A stretch of DNA of 32,780 bases from Polyangiaceae bacterium (GTDB lineage: Bacteria > Myxococcota_A > Polyangia > Polyangiales > Polyangiaceae). The position numbers were made by a program, and so were the translations under genes. The stretch is taken from the NCBI GenBank assembly GCA_025937895.1, contig JAICQL010000074.1:1-32780 (forward strand), given 5' to 3'. The notes below the pieces were generated by a model. That model saw only the letters and a list, made by a program, of their open reading frames with translations. It was not told the DNA's origin and did not search any database. This document shows, piece after piece, positions 13,130 through 20,003 of the stretch. Within the stretch, counting starts at the first letter, position 1, and every line of letters begins with the position of its first letter.

Positions 13130-14708
13130 ACTCGCGCCCGCCGAAGATCATGTCCTTCGAGCGCGCCGAGGAAGCGGGCTCCGGAGGACGTGCCGGACGC
13201 TCCAGCACCACCCGCCGGGGCGGCGCTGGCGGCGCAGCACGGCGCGGTGGAACGGCCGCAGGGCGAGCCGGCGCGGCACTGCTCGGCGCGGCATTGCTCG
13301 GCGCGGCACTGCTCGGCGATGCAGCGGCTCCGTTCGGCGATGCACTGCTCGGCGCAACACTGCTCGGCGATGCACCACCTCCAGGCGTGCCGCTGGCTGG
13401 CTGCGCCCCAGCTGCGCTGGCAGGAGCAGCCGCGCCGCGCGCCGCGCTCGTCTCCTGCGGGGCCGCGCGCGGCACTCCACCATTGGCCCCGGGCGACACT
13501 GCAGCAGTGGCGGTGACGAAATCGGGCGACGCCAGCCGCGCCGCGCGCCGCGACGTGTCCCAGCGCATCCAGATGGCGAGCACCGCGAAGCCCAGGGTCA
13601 CGCCCAGGAGCACCGACCACAACACGCTGCGGCGTCCGCCTGGCTCCTCCGCTGCCTGACCTAGCAGCTGCGCGCGCAAGCTCTCGTTCTCCAGGCTGAG
13701 CCGCAGGCTCGCCTCCTCCTGCGAGCGCGCTGCCTCCTCCTCCTCTTGCCGGGCCAGCTGCTGCGCCTGCAAGGTCATGGCCGCGTCCGCCAGCAGGTTG
13801 TTCCAGCTGGCGCGCCGCGCCTCCGACCACTCTTCCAGCGCGGGCGAGAGGATGTGTGAAAACGCGCTCAGCGCAGCGTGCGAGAAGGCTGCAGCTGCCG
13901 GGTTGGCAAAGGGGATCTGCTGCGCGCGGTGCGTCTTTCTCGCCTCCAGGTCGAGCGGCACTGCATGCGTGTGGTCAAACGCCACCCCGAACTCCAGCGC
14001 CAGCTCCCGGCGGCAGACCGCCTCATCCCCGTCGCTGGCCGCGTTGACGATGATGCCGCGCAGCTCACCGCGCTGGGCCAGCGCCACCCGCGCGGCGCTG
14101 ACCCGATGCATCAAGTTGCGGTCCTGAAACAGGCACGCCGGGTCGGGATCGGTGACCAGCAAGAAGCCGTCCGCGAGCGCACACACATCCGTGGTCTCGA
14201 AGCCGAAGCCGCCGCGCGTGTCGACCAGCACGTAGTCGTAGGGCAGCTCGTGCAGCTCCTCGAACAGCCGCTGAATGGCGTCGCGGAAGGACTCGCGCCC
14301 GAGCTCCGTGACGGTGGAGGCGTGCACCTCCGTGTCGAGCTCGCCGTACAGCGCCTTGCCGCTGATCAGGATGTGATAGTCGACGCCATGATCGCTCGGC
14401 GCCGAGCGCTCCAGCTGGCGCACCTCGAACGAGGCGGGGCCGCCGGCGCGAAAGCGCTCCAGATAGCCGCGCAGGGTGTTCTCCGCGCTGAAGCCGGCCA
14501 CCTTCTGCCGCCCGTCTTCCCCCAGCAGATACAGCGACAGGCCGTCCGTGGACGTGTCGGTATCCACCAGCAGCACGCGGTGGCCCGCGCGCAGCAGTGC
14601 GTGCGCCAGACTGGCCGTCAACAGCGTCTTGCCAGTCCCCCCCTTGCCGCTGGCAATGGCGAGAATCTCGGGAGACTTGCGCACTTCAGACAGGAGCTCG
14701 TCAGACAC
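13128..14708 (-). CDS. Membrane-anchored ParA/MinD-like ATPase
   Basis: A 526-aa protein (from GTG 14708). Residues about 14-290 form a ParA/MinD-type P-loop ATPase: deviant Walker A SGKGGTGKT (about 20-28) with the signature Lys, then LLVDTDTSTDGLSLYLLG, Walker B YDYVLVDTRGGFGFET (about 157-170), and LLVTDPDPACLFQDRNL. Residues about 305-355 are Glu/Gln/Arg-rich and probably coiled coil. A single TM segment (SVLWSVLLGVTLGFAVLAIWM, about 361-381) is followed by about 145 residues rich in Ala, Pro and Ser, expected outside the cytoplasm, and a short RSKDMIFGGRE end. Typical ParA and MinD are soluble and end after the ATPase. No ParB partner or parS site is nearby. A TTG at 14786 would extend the N-terminus by 26 residues. 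Confidence 0.85.
   Translation of the reverse strand: MSDELLSEVRKSPEILAIASGKGGTGKTLLTASLAHALLRAGHRVLLVDTDTSTDGLSLYLLGEDGRQKVAGFSAENTLRGYLERFRAGGPASFEVRQLERSAPSDHGVDYHILISGKALYGELDTEVHASTVTELGRESFRDAIQRLFEELHELPYDYVLVDTRGGFGFETTDVCALADGFLLVTDPDPACLFQDRNLMHRVSAARVALAQRGELRGIIVNAASDGDEAVCRRELALEFGVAFDHTHAVPLDLEARKTHRAQQIPFANPAAAAFSHAALSAFSHILSPALEEWSEARRASWNNLLADAAMTLQAQQLARQEEEEAARSQEEASLRLSLENESLRAQLLGQAAEEPGGRRSVLWSVLLGVTLGFAVLAIWMRWDTSRRAARLASPDFVTATAAVSPGANGGVPRAAPQETSAARGAAAPASAAGAQPASGTPGGGASPSSVAPSSASPNGAAASPSSAAPSNAAPSSAAPARPAAVPPRRAAPPAPPRRVVLERPARPPEPASSARSKDMIFGGRE
13270..13376 (-). repeat. Period-15 repeat encoding the Ala/Pro/Ser tail
   Basis: On the plus strand units of the form GGCGCGGCACTGCTC recur at 13270-13284, 13285-13299, 13300-13314, then a 21-base variant, then 13336-13350 and 13351-13365. 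On the coding (minus) strand they give repeated (P)SSAAP/SNAAP units in the tail of the ATPase. The copies have diverged by a few substitutions. Confidence 0.7.
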
Positions 14709-15026
14709 GCGGTATCGCTTTCCCTGGTGAGTCGCTGCGCGATCTCTTTCCGAAGACCGCCTGGCTCCGATGGCGCCAGGCTCCAATCGCGACCCGGCGG
14801 CTCGCTATCGACGAGTTGCTGACCCCGCTGTCGCAATCGGCGCCCGGACTCTAACGGCTCGGCGCGTCCGAATCGAGGGCCAAGCGAAAATTGAAGGCGC
14901 TCCCGGGACGGCGCGCAAGAAAATGCCACGCCGCGCAGGCCGACAACTCAGCCACGCGACCGGTCCGTGTTTGCGTGCAGCGACGTCAGGCGCCGTGCGT
15001 CGCGCGCCAGTTGCACGCCAGCGACG
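14709..15026. other. Intergenic region with a decayed 41-bp tandem duplication
   Basis: This 318-bp gap lies upstream of the ParA-like gene and downstream of the SpoIIAA-like gene. Bases 14978-15018 resemble 15019-15059, with one mismatch in the first 23 bases and more in the rest. The second copy is the real 3' end of the SpoIIAA-like gene and its stop; the first is an extra copy beyond the stop. The remaining sequence shows no gene or promoter that I can support. Confidence 0.6.
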
Positions 15027-15446
15027 TCAGGCCCCGTGCGTACGCAGCCAGTCGCGTGCCGCGGGCTCGCTCTCGAACACCGCCACGCTCTCGGCAAAGC
15101 TGGCCGCGAGGCGGCGCAGCTGCAGCTGTTGCATCGCGTTGGGGCCCGACACCAGCGCGATCGGCTTGCGTGCGAGCTGCCAGACGCCGAGCATCTTGCC
15201 CAGCGCCTCCTGCGTCTTGGGTCCGATCACGGCCGGGGCCGCCGACAGATCGAACAACATCCCTGCGCTGGCACCGGCGGCGAGCTTGCGAAACAGCGCC
15301 ACCTTCTCGCTCACCAGGCGCGCGCCCTCTTCCATCGTCAGATCGCGACGGCTGCGCACGCGGCACACGGCCAGCACCCCCTCCAGCTCGATGCTGTAGT
15401 TGGCCCCCTCGGCGTAGCGCTGCTGGGGAGGTGTCGTCGCTGCCAC
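15027..15446 (-). CDS. SpoIIAA/STAS-like small protein
   Basis: A 139-aa soluble protein without a signal peptide. The sequence pattern YSIELEGVLAVCRVRSRRDLTMEEGARLV, then LFRKLAAGASAGMLFDLSAAPAVIGPKTQEALGKML, ARKPIALVSGPNAMQQLQLRRLA, and a final AVFESEPAARDWL is typical of SpoIIAA-like/STAS-fold proteins that appear in many myxobacterial genomes. Canonical STAS phosphorylation Ser is not obvious. Such proteins are often regulatory, but this copy has no identified partner. The start is GTG 15446, with a GAGAG upstream. It lies 15 bp downstream of the large lipoprotein gene and is probably co-transcribed. A fossil copy of its last residues lies just beyond the stop. Confidence 0.7.
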   Translation of the reverse strand: MAATTPPQQRYAEGANYSIELEGVLAVCRVRSRRDLTMEEGARLVSEKVALFRKLAAGASAGMLFDLSAAPAVIGPKTQEALGKMLGVWQLARKPIALVSGPNAMQQLQLRRLAASFAESVAVFESEPAARDWLRTHGA

Positions 15447-15461
15447 GTCTGCTCTCGAGCT

Positions 15462-16967
15462 TCAGCCGGCGTCGGAGCTCGGCTCCGCGCCGGCATCGCC
15501 GCCCGCATCGCCCGCAGTGCCGGCGTCCGGAGCGCCCGCATCCACCGGGCCCAGGCTGAGCGGGATGTCACCGTCCAGGTTGCGCCGCCCGACCAGGGTG
15601 AACGTCACCTCGATCTGCGGCGCAGGGCAGCTGTCGACCACGATCGCGGCGCCGCCCTCGGCGCCCTCGCGATCGGCATGGGTGGCGCAGGCGATGGTGG
15701 CCGTGGTGGTATCCCGCTCTGCCGCCACCCGCCGGAAGCCGCTGATCAGCGGCGCTCCGCGGTATGACAGGAACGACAGCGAGCCGTCCGACTCGCTGCG
15801 CAGCGAGGAGATCTTGGCCAGCTCCGGCGGCACGCTCGTGGTCTGCGCCGTGACCAGTGACTTGACGTCCACTCCGTACACGGTGGCGTTGGGATCGCCC
15901 GCCACGGAGTACAGCTCGATGCGCGCATCGAAGCTGCTGCCGCCCAGGGTCACGTTACCCAGGTACGACTCGCGCACCACGCTCTCCGAGGCGCGGTGCG
16001 GCACCGGCGCCAGATCCAGCATGGGCACCATGATACCGCGCACGGCGCTCGAGCCGCTCAGCTCGCGCACGTTGCCGCGCTCGGCGCCGTCACCGGCAAA
16101 GCCCTTGACGATGCCCTCTGGGTTGAACACCAGATCGAGCACCCACTGCCGCTTCTCGTCCAGATCAGCCTGGCGGATCACGAGTGGGTTCTGAAACTTG
16201 AACCAGTTGCCGCCATTGCCCAGGATCACCACCGCCGGCTCCGCGGGGGCCACGTCGAGCGCGGTGCCCGGCTCGGTGAAGTAGTCGCGGAAGTGGTCGG
16301 CGCCGATGGTCTGCATGCGGGTGGGCCCATCGTGCGTGTAGAGCAGGCTGCCGTCGCTCAGCGCCACCTGGGCGCTGACCTTGATGGGCAAGCTCCAGGT
16401 GATGATACCGTAGTGGTACGAGCGCACGTGCTCGCTGCCGAGCGAGGTGGTGCGGGCCAGGCCGGCGCGTGACACCGGGTCCAGCAGGTCGATGAAGCCG
16501 TCGTTGCTGGCGCGCGCCTGCTCCGCCAGCTCCGTCCAGTCGCCATCGAGCTCGTACGCGAGCACCGATTGATCCCCGGAGTACAGCTCCAGGCAGCCGC
16601 TGGCCTGGTTGAAGCCGCTGCCGCTCACCTCCAGCGACTCGCAGATCTGCACGGAGTAGATGTGATACGCAAGGCTGTGCAGCCCCGGCCGTACCGCGCC
16701 GCCGCCGGCGAAGGCCAGCAGCTGATTCAGGCCGCTGGCAGAGGGGGCCGGCGCCGCCAGCCGCAGCTGGATGCCCGCCGTGTCGCTGGCGCCGGGGTTG
16801 CCCGCGCTGCCGCCCGCGCCGTCGCCCGCGGACCCCGAGCGAGTCGAGCCCTGCCCGGCACCGCCGCCGCTGCCAGCGCCCGCCGGAGTGTCACGTTCCG
16901 AATCACCGCAGCCCAGCGCGAGCCCTGCACACAGCAAGAGCAGCTGGCGTCCCCCCGAGCGAGTCAT
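15462..16967 (-). CDS. Large predicted lipoprotein, function unknown
   Basis: A 501-aa exported protein. The start at ATG 16967 gives MTRSGGRQLLLLCAGLALGC, a signal peptide with lipobox Cys near residue 20; the upstream in-frame GTG 17030 would add an unlikely cytoplasmic leader. A Gly/Ser/Ala-rich spacer follows (residues 25-60). The folded part (about 65-470) has beta-rich stretches, including LHSLAYHIYSVQICESLE, ASGCLELYSGDQ, YHYGIITWSLPIKVSAQVAL and ILGNGGNWFKFQNP. These resemble ligand-binding or adhesin-like beta-sandwich proteins from myxobacteria, but I recognise no family. The C-terminus is an Asp/Ala/Gly-rich low-complexity tail. It is upstream of the SpoIIAA-like gene with a 15-bp gap. 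Confidence 0.82.
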   Translation of the reverse strand: MTRSGGRQLLLLCAGLALGCGDSERDTPAGAGSGGGAGQGSTRSGSAGDGAGGSAGNPGASDTAGIQLRLAAPAPSASGLNQLLAFAGGGAVRPGLHSLAYHIYSVQICESLEVSGSGFNQASGCLELYSGDQSVLAYELDGDWTELAEQARASNDGFIDLLDPVSRAGLARTTSLGSEHVRSYHYGIITWSLPIKVSAQVALSDGSLLYTHDGPTRMQTIGADHFRDYFTEPGTALDVAPAEPAVVILGNGGNWFKFQNPLVIRQADLDEKRQWVLDLVFNPEGIVKGFAGDGAERGNVRELSGSSAVRGIMVPMLDLAPVPHRASESVVRESYLGNVTLGGSSFDARIELYSVAGDPNATVYGVDVKSLVTAQTTSVPPELAKISSLRSESDGSLSFLSYRGAPLISGFRRVAAERDTTTATIACATHADREGAEGGAAIVVDSCPAPQIEVTFTLVGRRNLDGDIPLSLGPVDAGAPDAGTAGDAGGDAGAEPSSDAG

Positions 16968-17057
16968 CGGCTTTGTAAACGGACCCGCGGCGACGCGCTT
17001 GAATCGACCAGGGACGATGCCTGACTCCACGCACCACGGCGGTACACCTCTGCGCGC

Positions 17058-17927
17058 TCAGCCGGCCGCACCGCGCAGCTTGCCGGTGCGCGCCGTCCAG
17101 AGTGGCGCCACGATGCGCCAGAGCGTGGCCAGCAGCACGATCGTCCCGCCCGCGAGCGCCCACTGCCCCGGGCGCTCGCCCGCGATCAGGAAGGTCCAGA
17201 CCGGGTTCAGCACCGGCTCCAGCAGCACCAGCAGCGAGGCCTCCAGCGCGCGAGTGCGCGCCACACCGTGCACGAAGCACAGATACGCTAGGCCAAGCTG
17301 GAACACCCCCAGGTACAGCAAGATGCCCAGGTCCACCGCGCGCGGCTCGGGCCCCTGAGCCCAGAAGGGCGCCGCCAGCAGCGCCGCCAGCAAGTTACCG
17401 TACACCAGCGCGCTCGAGCCCGCGCCCGCTGCCTCAGGCCTGGCGGTGGAGAGCCGCCGCAGCCCGATGATGCACGTGGCAAAGGCCACCCCCGAGGCCA
17501 CTGCCACCAGGTTGCCCTGGAGCTGCCCGGGCGACAGCTCATCCAGGAAAAACAGACTGAGCCCCAGCGCGTACAGCGGCACCGCCAGCAGCTCCGCGCG
17601 GCTGGGTGTCTCACCGAGCCAGCGCGGCGACAGCACCAGCACCCAGAGCGGCGCCGTGGACTGCAGGAAGATGGCGTTGGCCGCGGTGGTCAGCTTGTTC
17701 GAGATCGCAAACAGACCCACGGTGGCCGCGTAGGTGAGCCCGGTGAGGAGCACGGCCCGACTGGGCGGGCGCCGTGCCGAGCGCACCGTGCAGAGCAGGA
17801 ACAGCCCCGCGATCAGCGAGCGGCCGCAGGCGATCTGCATGCCCGACAGCTGGCACAGCTTCATCGCCGCCCCTGCCGTGGACCACAGCAGGGCAGCCCC
17901 CAGCAACAACAGCCGACTTTGCAGCAT
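17058..17927 (-). CDS. EamA/DMT family transporter
   Basis: A 289-aa inner-membrane protein with about ten hydrophobic segments, matching the drug/metabolite transporter superfamily with two EamA repeats (PF00892). Repeat 1 includes LLLGAALLWSTAGAAMK and NAIFLQSTAPLWVLVLSPRWLGE. Repeat 2 begins about residue 150 with NLVAVASGVAFATCIIG and contains ALEASLLVLLEPVLNPVWTFLIAGERP. The conserved E-P and G-E motifs in the repeats are visible. Members export amino acids, purines or other small metabolites; the substrate is not predictable here. The gene is divergent from the PQQ-like lipoprotein at 18030, with 102 bp between starts that should contain both promoters. It is 90 bp upstream of the large lipoprotein gene on the same strand. 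Confidence 0.92.
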   Translation of the reverse strand: MLQSRLLLLGAALLWSTAGAAMKLCQLSGMQIACGRSLIAGLFLLCTVRSARRPPSRAVLLTGLTYAATVGLFAISNKLTTAANAIFLQSTAPLWVLVLSPRWLGETPSRAELLAVPLYALGLSLFFLDELSPGQLQGNLVAVASGVAFATCIIGLRRLSTARPEAAGAGSSALVYGNLLAALLAAPFWAQGPEPRAVDLGILLYLGVFQLGLAYLCFVHGVARTRALEASLLVLLEPVLNPVWTFLIAGERPGQWALAGGTIVLLATLWRIVAPLWTARTGKLRGAAG

Positions 17928-18029
17928 CCTGAACGACCCTCTCCGAGCGCCGGCAGCTTAGAGCAGAGTGCTTCGAAATGGCAGGCATGCTTCGTGCTTG
18001 GGGAGCCGGCTAACCTAGGAGGAGCAACG

Positions 18030-18803
18030 ATGCGGACTTTGCAGGCGGCGATGTTGTGTCTGGGTGGGCTGTGTGCGTGTGACGGCTCTCCGGGTGAGGC
18101 GCGACTCGAGGTGTTCGAGCCGGCCAGCGCCGAGCTCCGCTGGCGCGCCACGGTGCCGTCGCAGCAGTTCAGCGTGGAGGCCCCGCACGGCGTGGAAAAC
18201 CTGCTGCGGGTGTTTACCAGCGACGACTGCTGGGACGCCAACTACACCATGGACTTCGAGCTCAGCTCGGGCGCGCTGCGGCGCAAGGTGCGGAGTCAGC
18301 CCCGTGAGGGCGTGGGCGGCCCCGCCACGGACCCTCGCAATCCCAGGCAGTGCGCGCCCGGTTTCGTCGCACAGAGTGTGCAGCTGTCCACCAATGAGAC
18401 GGTATACATATGTGGCTACACCGAAGACGGCGTGTTGACGGCCTACAGCTCCCGCGATGACAGTGAACGTCTGCGGCTGAGCCCGAGCGGAACGCCGAAT
18501 CCCATCGTCACCGGCGACCTGCTGCTGCTCCACGTCGTCGAGCCCGAGGGCCTCGAGGCTCATTCCCTGGTCACGGGTGAGCCGGTCTGGAGCTGGACTG
18601 CACCGGAGTCCTACACGTACCAGGGCGCAGACCTCGAACGCGCGTATTTGCTGACGGAGGCCAGCGGCGAGGGCTACTCGTTGTCTCTCGCCGACGGCAC
18701 CCTCGTGTGGCAGAACGACCTCGGCTGTGACTCCCTTTCACTCGCGGGTGACGCCCTGGTGTGCCACCAGACGCTGCGCGACTCCAGCTGCGAGCAAGAG
18801 TGA
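18030..18803 (+). CDS. PQQ/BamB-like beta-propeller lipoprotein
   Basis: A 257-aa exported lipoprotein starting at ATG 18030, with an excellent ribosome site (TAGGAGG, seven bases upstream). The signal peptide MRTLQAAMLCLGGLCAC ends in a Cys lipobox. Later segments show PQQ-like propeller pieces: LLLLHVVEPEGLEAHSLVTGEPVWSWTAPE and YSLSLADGTLVWQNDLG. This is the W-x-(D/T)-G-x-x-x-W pattern of BamB and PQQ domains, but only two or three blades are clear. Several Cys (DDCWD, RQCAPGF, YICGY) suggest disulfides. The final LVCHQTLRDSSCEQE seems abrupt for a propeller, so a truncated copy is possible. The longer frame from 17919 lies in the promoter region of the divergent gene and is rejected. Confidence 0.78.
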   Translation: MRTLQAAMLCLGGLCACDGSPGEARLEVFEPASAELRWRATVPSQQFSVEAPHGVENLLRVFTSDDCWDANYTMDFELSSGALRRKVRSQPREGVGGPATDPRNPRQCAPGFVAQSVQLSTNETVYICGYTEDGVLTAYSSRDDSERLRLSPSGTPNPIVTGDLLLLHVVEPEGLEAHSLVTGEPVWSWTAPESYTYQGADLERAYLLTEASGEGYSLSLADGTLVWQNDLGCDSLSLAGDALVCHQTLRDSSCEQE

Positions 18804-18824
18804 GGTCCCCCTCCGAAGGAAGGT

Positions 18825-18840
18825 GAACTTTCGGGCGCTC
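18825..18840 (+). promoter_or_regulatory. GAACTTTCG motif upstream of the winged-helix gene (shared site A)
   Basis: GAACTTTCGGGCGCTC lies 72 bases upstream of ATG 18897. A near-identical motif, GAACTTTCGTTCGCTT, lies upstream of the second paralogous lipoprotein gene (21697-21712). The GAACTT core resembles the -35 element read by many ECF sigma factors, but no convincing -10 element was found. It is offered as a shared regulatory site only. Confidence 0.3.
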
Positions 18841-18896
18841 CCCACCTTTCGCCCGAGCGCGCTACCCTCCAGCGGCCGACCCTGCTGGCCGCCGCC

Positions 18897-20003
18897 ATGA
18901 ACACGAAGCTGCTCGTCGACTCCCTCGTGCGGCAGACCACCGTGCTGATCGCGCAGCTGTGCACGGCGGCGGGCGTGCGCGCGCCGCTGGCACAGATCGC
19001 CGATCAGGTGTTTCTGGGCCTGTCGCGCGAGCTGGAGGCGCAGGGGGTCGGGCGCAAGGTGGCCGCCGACATGTTCGGCCTCGCCCTGCGCAGCTACCAG
19101 AAGAAGGTCCAGCGCCTGACCGAGAGCGAGACGCAGCGCGACAAGACCTTGTGGGAGGCGGTGCTCGACTACCTGCGCGAGCAGGGCAGCGTGCCGCGCC
19201 GCCGCATCTTCGAGCGCTTCCAGCGCGACGACGAGCAGGCCGTCGCCGCCATCCTCAACGATCTGGTGAGCAGCGGGCTGGCGTATTCGAGCGGGCGCGG
19301 CGGCAGCGCACTGTTCGGGCTGACGTCCGCCGTGGATCGCGAGCGCATGGCGGACGAGGATCAGCGCGCCACTCTGCCCGCGATGGCCTGGCTCATCATC
19401 TACCGTGAGGGTCCGCTCGGCGACCTCGCCCTGCAGGAGCGCCTGGGCCTTGGCACGGCGGAGCTGCGCGCCCTGTTGCACGAGCTGGAGCACGAGGGCC
19501 GGGTGCAGCGCGACCCCGACGGCCGCTATCGCTCCAGCACCATCACCATCGCCGTGGGCGATCGCGTGGGCTGGGAGGCGGCCGTGCTCGATCACTTCCA
19601 GGCCGTGGCCAAGGCCATCGCCGCCAAGATCCGGCTGGGGCCGCAGTCCGAGCTGCGCGACAGGATCGGCGGCTCCACGCTCTCGTTCGACGTGCACCCG
19701 GGCCATCCGCTGGAGGCTGAGGTGTACGCGCTGCTACGCGATGTGCGCGCGCAGCTCAACGAGCTCTGGAATCGGCTGGCCGCGCACAACCGCGCGCACC
19801 CCATCGCCGACGCCGACAAGATCAAGGTCACGTTTTACCTGGGCCAGAACGTGGAGCGGCCCGGCGAGCAGCTCGATGCGGGGGAGGGCTCGCCGCCGTC
19901 CAGCGGCGCGCGACATCAGGATGGGCCCGCTGGTGGCCCCACGGCGAATACGGGCGGCGAGAGCAGCGGCGCCGAGCAACCAGCAGGAGAGGGCGAGCCA
20001 TGA
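18897..20003 (+). CDS. Double winged-helix protein, unknown function
   Basis: A 368-aa soluble protein with no signal peptide. Residues about 1-80 form a helical segment with VAADMFGLALRSYQKKVQRL, suggestive of a helix-turn-helix-like bundle. Residues about 85-145 look like a winged helix (TLWEAVLDYLREQGSVPRRRIFERF, VAAILNDLVSSGLAYSSGRGG). Residues about 160-210 are a second (GDLALQERLGLGTAELRALLHELEHEGRVQRDPDGRYR). The rest is charged, with a Gly/Ser/Glu-rich end. It may resemble the DUF6502-type helical proteins, but I am not sure. Its stop overlaps the next start by four bases (ATGA), so it is translationally coupled to the first heme-less cytochrome-like lipoprotein. It may be a cytosolic regulator of that cluster. 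Confidence 0.78.
   Translation: MNTKLLVDSLVRQTTVLIAQLCTAAGVRAPLAQIADQVFLGLSRELEAQGVGRKVAADMFGLALRSYQKKVQRLTESETQRDKTLWEAVLDYLREQGSVPRRRIFERFQRDDEQAVAAILNDLVSSGLAYSSGRGGSALFGLTSAVDRERMADEDQRATLPAMAWLIIYREGPLGDLALQERLGLGTAELRALLHELEHEGRVQRDPDGRYRSSTITIAVGDRVGWEAAVLDHFQAVAKAIAAKIRLGPQSELRDRIGGSTLSFDVHPGHPLEAEVYALLRDVRAQLNELWNRLAAHNRAHPIADADKIKVTFYLGQNVERPGEQLDAGEGSPPSSGARHQDGPAGGPTANTGGESSGAEQPAGEGEP

Noticed and set aside
12947..13376. Short direct repeats considered as a CRISPR array
   Set aside because: The units are 15 bp, contiguous and in frame within coding sequences, with no spacers of constant length and no cas genes.
13128..14786. ParA-like ATPase as a partition (parAB) or plasmid-origin marker
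   Set aside because: No ParB gene or parS-like repeat lies nearby, and the protein has a TM segment and long tail unlike partition ParA.
18804..18896. Interleaved AAGGTG/CACCTT and GGGCG/CGCCC pairs before the winged-helix gene as a riboswitch
   Set aside because: The pairings exclude each other and are short; nothing resembles a known riboswitch class.
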